40,300 nt of DNA, from contig JAJZQI010000018.1 in assembly GCA_021851875.1 (NCBI GenBank), forward strand, positions 1 to 40,300. The letters are read 5' to 3'. Numbering within the stretch: the first letter of the stretch is position 1; each line of letters starts with the position of its first letter. The notes under the pieces were generated by a model that saw only the letters and a program-made list of their open reading frames with translations, was not told the DNA's origin and made no database searches. Shown piece after piece: positions 35,763 to 40,300 of this stretch. Position numbers and translations under genes: made by a program. This stretch comes from Pseudomonadota bacterium (GTDB lineage: Bacteria > Pseudomonadota > Gammaproteobacteria > Burkholderiales > JAJZQI01).

Positions 35763-37103
35763 ATGATTTCATTACCTGCCCATGATCAGCGCCCCCTGAC
35801 CGTCAGCCAGTTCACCCAGCTTGCACGTCAAGCCTTGGAGCAGGCTTTTCCCCTGCTGTGGGTCAGCGGCGAAATCTCCAACCTGAGCAAGGCCACGTCC
35901 GGTCATTGGTATTTTTCACTCAAGGACGCAGGAGCTCAGGTACGCTGCGTCATGTTTCGTGGCCGCAACCAATACATCGATTTTCAGCCGGAAAACGGCA
36001 TGCACGTCGAAATCCGCGCCCTGGCCACGCTTTACGAAGCACGCGGCGATTTTCAGCTCAACGTCGAAGTCATGCGCCAGGCCGGATTAGGCCGGCTGTT
36101 TGAAGCGTTTGAACAGCTCAAGTCGCGGCTGGCCGCCGAGGGCCTGTTTGCCGCCGAACGCAAACGCGCTTTGCCGACCCTGCCGCAACGCATCGGTATC
36201 GTCACCTCCCCCGCCGCGGCCGCGCTGCAGGACGTATTGACCACACTGAAACGGCGCATGCCGGGCATACCCGTGGTGCTTTACCCGGCTCAGGTGCAGG
36301 GCGAAGGCGCCGCACAGCAGCTGGCTCGCGCTCTGGCGAGGGCCAACGAGCACGCCGCCTGCGACGTGCTCATACTGTGCCGGGGCGGCGGCAGCATCGA
36401 AGATTTGTGGGCCTTCAACGAGGAAATCCTGGCACGCGCCATCGTCGCCAGCGCCATTCCGGTCATCAGCGGCGTGGGGCATGAAACCGACACCACCATA
36501 GCCGATTTTGCCGCCGACAAACGCGCCGCCACCCCCACTGCCGCAGCCGAGCTGGCCGTGCCGCACCAGGAGGATTTGCGCATGCAAATTCAACGCCTGC
36601 ACCAGCGCGCCGGCCGGGCCATGGAACGCCAGCTGCACAACCGCGCGCAGCTGCTCGATCTGACGGCTCGCCGGCTGCGCCACCCGGCCGAAAAACTGGC
36701 GCTCAACCGCCAGCAATTGACCTTGGCCGCCACGCGCCTGCAGCGCGCCTTACACGATGGATTGGCGAATGACCGACACCGGCTTGGCCTGACCGGACAA
36801 CAGCTTGCCAATGCGCGGCCGCAATGGCTGCGGCAAAGCCACCAGGTCGACCGGTTGCAGCTCTCCCTGCATCAAGCACTGCCGCACATTCTGCAACAAA
36901 GACGGCTAAGGCTGGAGCGACTGGCCAGCAATCTGCAACACCTGAGTCCGCTGGCAGTGCTTAAGCGCGGCTACAGCATCGTCTCCCGGAACAACGGCGC
37001 GGTCGTTGAACACGCCTCCCAGCTCAGCCCCGGTGAAAGCATTCAAATCCAGCTGGCGCACGGATCGGCAGATGCAATCGTGACAAATACCCATGATACG
37101 TAA
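35763..37103 (+). CDS. xseA: Exodeoxyribonuclease VII large subunit
   Basis: The product is 446 aa from ATG 35763; an adjacent GTG at 35760 is possible. XseA with XseB degrades single-stranded DNA in repair. The N-terminal OB fold shows PLLWVSGEISNLSKATSGHWYFSLKD; the catalytic core has RIGIVTSPAAAALQDVLTTL, CRGGGSIEDLWAFNEE and SGVGHETDTTIADF. The following part is a long coiled coil, and LAVLKRGYSIV is near the C-terminus, as usual. No xseB lies next to it. Confidence 0.96.
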   Translation: MISLPAHDQRPLTVSQFTQLARQALEQAFPLLWVSGEISNLSKATSGHWYFSLKDAGAQVRCVMFRGRNQYIDFQPENGMHVEIRALATLYEARGDFQLNVEVMRQAGLGRLFEAFEQLKSRLAAEGLFAAERKRALPTLPQRIGIVTSPAAAALQDVLTTLKRRMPGIPVVLYPAQVQGEGAAQQLARALARANEHAACDVLILCRGGGSIEDLWAFNEEILARAIVASAIPVISGVGHETDTTIADFAADKRAATPTAAAELAVPHQEDLRMQIQRLHQRAGRAMERQLHNRAQLLDLTARRLRHPAEKLALNRQQLTLAATRLQRALHDGLANDRHRLGLTGQQLANARPQWLRQSHQVDRLQLSLHQALPHILQQRRLRLERLASNLQHLSPLAVLKRGYSIVSRNNGAVVEHASQLSPGESIQIQLAHGSADAIVTNTHDT

Positions 37104-37177
37104 GCCGGTATTTACATTCTGCGCACCCATATTAGAATGGCATTAACCCGGTTAAAACACGCCAGCCCAGGTAGCCC

Positions 37178-37966
37178 ATGCCGACAACGCAGTTGCACGC
37201 ACAAACACTCTTTCACCAACTGCAATCCGAATTCATCGAATCGCTGCCGCAAAAGCTCGCCCTGCTGGAGCACCTTTGCGCCAGCCTGCCCGGCAAACCC
37301 TCCAGCACCCCCGAACTGGCCGAACTGCTGCGGCAAGTGCATAGTCTGAAAGGCAGCGGCGGAACCTACAGTCTGCACATCATCACCGTTATCTGCCACC
37401 AGCTGGAGGATTACATTACCAATGAGTTATCCAGCGCCAGCAGTTTTTCCGCCGCTTTCGTCGGCAATTGCCTGCGCCATATCGATCTGCTGCATAAGGT
37501 GGCCGAACAGGCGCAACCGGGCGTCCAGCAGGAATTCGGCGAGGCCTGGAACGAGCTCAACCTGCTGCGCGAAAGCATTCATCCCGCGCGCGGCAATGCA
37601 TTGGTCATTGAACCAAGCCGGCTGACGCAGAACATCATTGCGCAGGTATTGCAGCAACATCATATTCGCCCCACGCTCGTGACCGACGGCTACCGCGCCC
37701 TGCTGCACGCCCTCAGCGAACCGTTCAGCCTCATCATCACCAGCGCCGAAACGCCGTTGCTGAACGGTTTCGCCTTTAGCGGCGGGCTGCGGCTGTCCGA
37801 CAGCATCAACCGCAACGTGCCGATCATCCTGTTGACCGCCAGCCAAGCGCCGAAAGCGGCCCCCAGACGCAAAATGGATCCGAGCATCCTCATTGCCAAG
37901 GACACCCACCTGATCGAGAATTTGGCCGCCACTTTGAACAAAATTCTACCGCCCCCGACGCATTAA
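37178..37966 (+). CDS. Hpt domain fused to a receiver-like domain lacking the phospho-acceptor Asp
   Basis: The product is 262 aa. Residues 1-115 form an Hpt four-helix domain with the phosphorylatable His in [16 protein letters not shown] (about residue 52). Residues 140-255 look like a CheY fold: [49 protein letters not shown] and VPIILLTAS. The usual acidic pair is replaced by Glu-Pro-Ser and the acceptor Asp before MP is Ser (LIITSAETP), so the receiver should not be phosphorylated. It probably passes phosphate through Hpt and uses the pseudo-receiver for binding. No histidine kinase gene is adjacent. It starts 74 bp after xseA. Confidence 0.75.
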   Translation: MPTTQLHAQTLFHQLQSEFIESLPQKLALLEHLCASLPGKPSSTPELAELLRQVHSLKGSGGTYSLHIITVICHQLEDYITNELSSASSFSAAFVGNCLRHIDLLHKVAEQAQPGVQQEFGEAWNELNLLRESIHPARGNALVIEPSRLTQNIIAQVLQQHHIRPTLVTDGYRALLHALSEPFSLIITSAETPLLNGFAFSGGLRLSDSINRNVPIILLTASQAPKAAPRRKMDPSILIAKDTHLIENLAATLNKILPPPTH

Positions 37967-37992
37967 CAACTTCGCTCATTGCTCTGTGGCGG

Positions 37993-37998
37993 TATAAT
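37993..37998 (+). promoter_or_regulatory. Probable ppa promoter -10 element
   Basis: A perfect TATAAT lies 34 bp ahead of the ppa ATG. The -35 region is poor (around 37970). AAGAGG before the ATG is a good ribosome-binding site. Confidence 0.45.
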
Positions 37999-38031
37999 TG
38001 GCGTTTATTCTCATCAACCCAAGAGGTTTTC

Positions 38032-38562
38032 ATGAATCTTGACCGCGTACCGGCCGGCCGCGACCTGCCCAACGACTTTAACGTAATTATTGAAATTCCG
38101 GCCAACGGCGAGCCGGTCAAATACGAACTGGACAAGGACACCGGCGCCATGTTCGTGGATCGCTTCATGAGCACCGCCATGCACTACCCGTGCAACTACG
38201 GCTACATTCCCGACACCCTGGCGGAAGACGGCGACCCGGTCGACGTGCTGGTCATCACCCCGGTACCGCTGGCGCTGGGCACCGTGATCCGCTGCCGTGC
38301 GCTGGGCATGCTGAAGATGAGCGACGAATCCGGCGAAGACGCCAAGCTGGTCGCCGTACCGGTGAAAAAACTGACCGCCATGTACGACAAGGTCAACACC
38401 ATCGACGACCTGCCGGAAATTCTGCTGAAGCAGATCTCCCACTTCTTTGAGCACTACAAGGATCTGGAACCCGGCAAGTGGGTTAAGGTTGAAGGCTGGG
38501 CCGATATCGACGAAGCCAAGGCCGAAATCCTCTCCGGCGCACAGCGCAACAAACAGAAGTAA
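38032..38562 (+). CDS. ppa: Inorganic pyrophosphatase (family I)
   Basis: The product is 176 aa, a cytoplasmic hexameric enzyme that hydrolyses pyrophosphate and so drives biosynthesis. The signature motif [13 protein letters not shown] holds the metal-binding Asp residues. [16 protein letters not shown] and [14 protein letters not shown] are other active-site segments. It ends with a hairpin downstream and lies on the same strand as xseA, the Hpt gene and amt. Confidence 0.97.
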   Translation: MNLDRVPAGRDLPNDFNVIIEIPANGEPVKYELDKDTGAMFVDRFMSTAMHYPCNYGYIPDTLAEDGDPVDVLVITPVPLALGTVIRCRALGMLKMSDESGEDAKLVAVPVKKLTAMYDKVNTIDDLPEILLKQISHFFEHYKDLEPGKWVKVEGWADIDEAKAEILSGAQRNKQK

Positions 38563-38571
38563 TCCCCTGCA

Positions 38572-38595
38572 GGTGCCGGCGACTCCGTCGGCACC
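38572..38595 (+). terminator. Hairpin after ppa
   Basis: GGTGCCGGCG paired with CGTCGGCACC (one G-T pair) around ACTC, ten bases after the ppa stop. A T-rich stretch (TTTTTTGTTTT) follows about 20 bases later, so terminator function is only likely. Confidence 0.5.
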
Positions 38596-38661
38596 CTCGC
38601 CGCCGCACGACCCCATTTTTTGTTTTGCACTTGATTGCCACCTCAATCCGCCGGCGGATAT

Positions 38662-38708
38662 TGCACCAATATCATTAATTGGTGCATTCATTGCACCGTA
38701 ATAGTGCA
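38662..38708 (+). promoter_or_regulatory. NtrC-type enhancer sites upstream of amt
   Basis: TGCACCG-TAA-TAGTGCA at 38692-38708 fits the NtrC dyad spacing (7-3-7). A second pair of half-sites, TGCACCA (38662-38668) and TGGTGCA (38680-38686), lies just upstream with an 11-base gap. They are 50-100 bp before the -24 element. Confidence 0.75.
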
Positions 38709-38758
38709 TAATAAAAATGATTAAAAACAATATTTCATATATATCAATATTATATATA

Positions 38759-38775
38759 TTGGCACACATATTGCT
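38759..38775 (+). promoter_or_regulatory. Sigma-54 promoter for amt
   Basis: TTGGCAC (38759-38765), five bases, then TTGCT (38771-38775) is an exact -24/-12 pair. The predicted start is near 38785, about 28 bases before the amt ATG. With the NtrC dyads this means induction under nitrogen limitation. Confidence 0.9.
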
Positions 38776-38812
38776 TTCTTCAACGCGTTTTTAATTTCAC
38801 ACCGGTCACATC

Positions 38813-40015
38813 ATGGAAAATTTAAAATACGGCAGTGACGTTCTTTTCATTCTGCTTGGCGCCATCATGGTGCTGGCCATGCACGCAGGTTTCGCCTTTC
38901 TCGAGCTGGGCACGGTCCGACGCAAAAACCAGGTCAATGCGCTGGTCAAAATCCTCACCGATTTCGCCATCTCGACCATTGCCTATTTCTTCATCGGCTA
39001 CAGCATTGCCTATGGCGTCAGCTTCTTCAGCGGCGCCGAGGTTCTGACACAGAAGAACGGCTACGAGCTGGTCAAATTCTTTTTCCTGCTGACCTTTGCC
39101 GCCGCCATTCCCGCGATCATTTCCGGCGGCATCGCCGAGCGCGCCAAGTTCAACCCGCAAATGGCCGCCACTTTCGTGCTGGTCGGCTTCGTCTATCCCT
39201 TCTACGAAGGCATTGTCTGGAACAATCACTTTGGCGTACAAGACTGGCTGGCCGTCCAGCTGGGCGCCAAATTCCATGACTTCGCCGGCTCCGTCGTCGT
39301 TCATGCCATGGGCGGCTGGCTGGCACTGGGCGCCGTGATCATGCTGGGCGCACGCCGCGGCCGCTACCGCAAGGACGGCATGATTTCCGCCCACCCGCCC
39401 TCCAACATCCCATTCCTGGCACTGGGCGCCTGGATCCTGACGGTGGGCTGGTTCGGTTTTAACGTCATGTCCGCCCAAACCATCGATGCCGTATCCGGCC
39501 TGGTGGCCGTGAATTCGCTGATGGCGATGGTCGGCGGCATTCTGGCCGCGCTGGTTTTCGGCAAGAACGACCCCGGCTTCGTCCACAACGGTCCGCTGGC
39601 CGGTCTGGTGGCCGTCTGCGCCGGCTCCGACCTGATGCACCCGCTGGGCGCACTGCTTACCGGCGCCATCGCCGGCGCCCTGTTCGTTTACCTGTTCACC
39701 CTGACGCAGAACAAATGGAAAATCGATGACGTACTGGGCGTGTGGCCGCTGCACGGCGTCTGCGGCGCCTGGGGCGGCATTGCCGCGGGCATTTTCGGCC
39801 TCAAATCGCTTGGCGGCATTGGCGGCGTGACCTTTGGCGCACAACTGGCCGGCACGGCGCTGGGCGTCGGCATCGGCCTGATCGGCGGCTTCGTGGTGTA
39901 CGGCGTATTGAAAGCGCTGGTCGGCATTCGCCTCGACCCCGAAGCCGAATTCGAGGGGGCAGATTTGTCGATCCACAAAATCTCCACCACTGCCGAACAC
40001 GACACCAGCTGGTAA
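38813..40015 (+). CDS. amt: Ammonium transporter (Amt family)
   Basis: The product is 400 aa with about 11 hydrophobic spans, an inner-membrane ammonium channel. The first span region MHAGFAFLELGTVRRKN is typical of the Amt branch. The pore twin-His residues are in VVHAMGGWLALG and WPLHGVCGAWGG. NNHFGVQDWL and FNVMSAQTIDAVSG are further family segments. It is unusual in having no glnK directly upstream, though its promoter carries NtrC and sigma-54 signals, so a PII partner must be elsewhere. Confidence 0.93.
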   Translation: MENLKYGSDVLFILLGAIMVLAMHAGFAFLELGTVRRKNQVNALVKILTDFAISTIAYFFIGYSIAYGVSFFSGAEVLTQKNGYELVKFFFLLTFAAAIPAIISGGIAERAKFNPQMAATFVLVGFVYPFYEGIVWNNHFGVQDWLAVQLGAKFHDFAGSVVVHAMGGWLALGAVIMLGARRGRYRKDGMISAHPPSNIPFLALGAWILTVGWFGFNVMSAQTIDAVSGLVAVNSLMAMVGGILAALVFGKNDPGFVHNGPLAGLVAVCAGSDLMHPLGALLTGAIAGALFVYLFTLTQNKWKIDDVLGVWPLHGVCGAWGGIAAGIFGLKSLGGIGGVTFGAQLAGTALGVGIGLIGGFVVYGVLKALVGIRLDPEAEFEGADLSIHKISTTAEHDTSW

Positions 40016-40030
40016 TTCAGCCCTGATAGA

Positions 40031-40068
40031 AAACAATTAAGTCTGTCGAGAAACAATTAAGTCTGTCG
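40031..40068. repeat. Two tandem copies of an 18-bp repeat (period 20)
   Basis: AAACAATTAAGTCTGTCG occurs at 40031-40048 and again at 40051-40068, just after amt and before a hairpin and an IS element. It may be the edge of an insertion or a duplicated target region. Confidence 0.85.
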
Positions 40069-40071
40069 GGA

Positions 40072-40102
40072 GATTTGAAGGCAAAAATAGCGCCTTCAAA
40101 TC
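40072..40102. terminator. 11-bp perfect inverted repeat after amt
   Basis: GATTTGAAGGC (40072-40082) and GCCTTCAAATC (40092-40102) with a 9-base loop. It may end the amt transcript, though no T tract follows. Confidence 0.5.
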
Positions 40103-40180
40103 TAACCCGGCTAAACCATATGCCGAGCAGGTTTCACTGCACGCCATATTGAGATTTCACTACTCGAGCACGGGCAACGT

Positions 40181-40300
40181 TGAATCGCCCCCAGTTTACT
40201 AGACACTTCTGAGGCTATAAATTTGGCTATTAAACGGAGGTGTTACGATGAGTCAGCAATACACGGAAGAATTCAGGATTGAGGCAGCGAAGCAGGTAAC
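40181..40300 (+). mobile_element. Left end of an IS3-family insertion sequence
   Basis: The terminal sequence TGAATCGCCCCCAGTTTACT at 40181 resembles inverted-repeat ends of IS3-family elements (TGAACCGCCCC... types). It is followed by the transposase orfA start. The right end is outside the window, so the boundaries and target duplication cannot be checked. Confidence 0.65.
40248..40300 (+). CDS. IS3-family transposase OrfA, 3' end cut by window edge
   Basis: ATG 40248-40250 has GGAGG eight bases upstream. The visible residues MSQQYTEEFRIEAAKQVT are the usual start of IS3-type OrfA (helix-turn-helix, TEEFRxEAxxQV). Only 17 full codons are in the window. Confidence 0.8.
   Translation, partial: MSQQYTEEFRIEAAKQV

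Overview
The window reads as chromosome of a Gram-negative betaproteobacterium, most likely of the Neisseriales/Chromobacteriaceae type. The evidence is the petABC operon beside sspA-sspB, the exbB-exbD-lpxK-trm112-kdsB-adk envelope block, high GC (about 60%) in the core genes, and sigma-54/NtrC signals. The genus is inference only. Gene density is high and most core genes are intact.

Layout. 1-1745: 3'-truncated selO. 1746-2153: odd G-rich spacer. 2154-5275: AT-richer two-gene cassette (HEPN-like protein plus a tandem P-loop ATPase) just downstream of a tRNA-Thr gene; this looks like an acquired conflict or defence module. 5587-10440: trhP and dnaE, divergent. 10498-14213: sspB, sspA and the cytochrome bc1 genes. 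14360-20790: glycine-cleavage operon lipA-gcvT-gcvH-gcvPA-tpx-gcvPB-dgkA behind a tandem glycine riboswitch. 20790-21111: vapB-like antitoxin gene with only a vestige of its toxin gene. 21334-24020: four small accessory envelope-type genes (lipoprotein, HEPN-like membrane protein, DUF4282, ankyrin). 24120-28941: adk, kdsB, trm112, lpxK, a glycosyltransferase-like gene, exbD and exbB. 29024-35380: the most unusual locus. 35526-37966: DnaA-box cluster, xseA and an Hpt/pseudo-receiver gene. 38032-40015: ppa and an NtrC/sigma-54-type amt gene. 40181-40300: start of an IS3-family element.

The standout system is at 29024-35380. A near-consensus sigma-54 promoter precedes a guanidine-I (ykkC) riboswitch. 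Behind it lie six co-directional genes: a NitT/TauT-type substrate-binding protein, a three-histidine-box membrane desaturase/hydroxylase, two short-chain dehydrogenases, a creatininase with all its metal ligands, and an MmsA-type aldehyde dehydrogenase. None of the usual guanidine-riboswitch genes (guanidine carboxylase, carboxyguanidine deiminase, SMR exporter) is present. I infer a nitrogen-scavenging pathway for creatinine or another substituted guanidine, in which oxidative attack releases guanidine that is sensed by the riboswitch.

Nitrogen and one-carbon metabolism link the regulated loci. Amt takes up ammonium, the guanidine locus probably yields nitrogen and C1-C3 fragments, and the glycine-cleavage operon removes glycine under riboswitch control, with lipA supplying the lipoyl group for GcvH.
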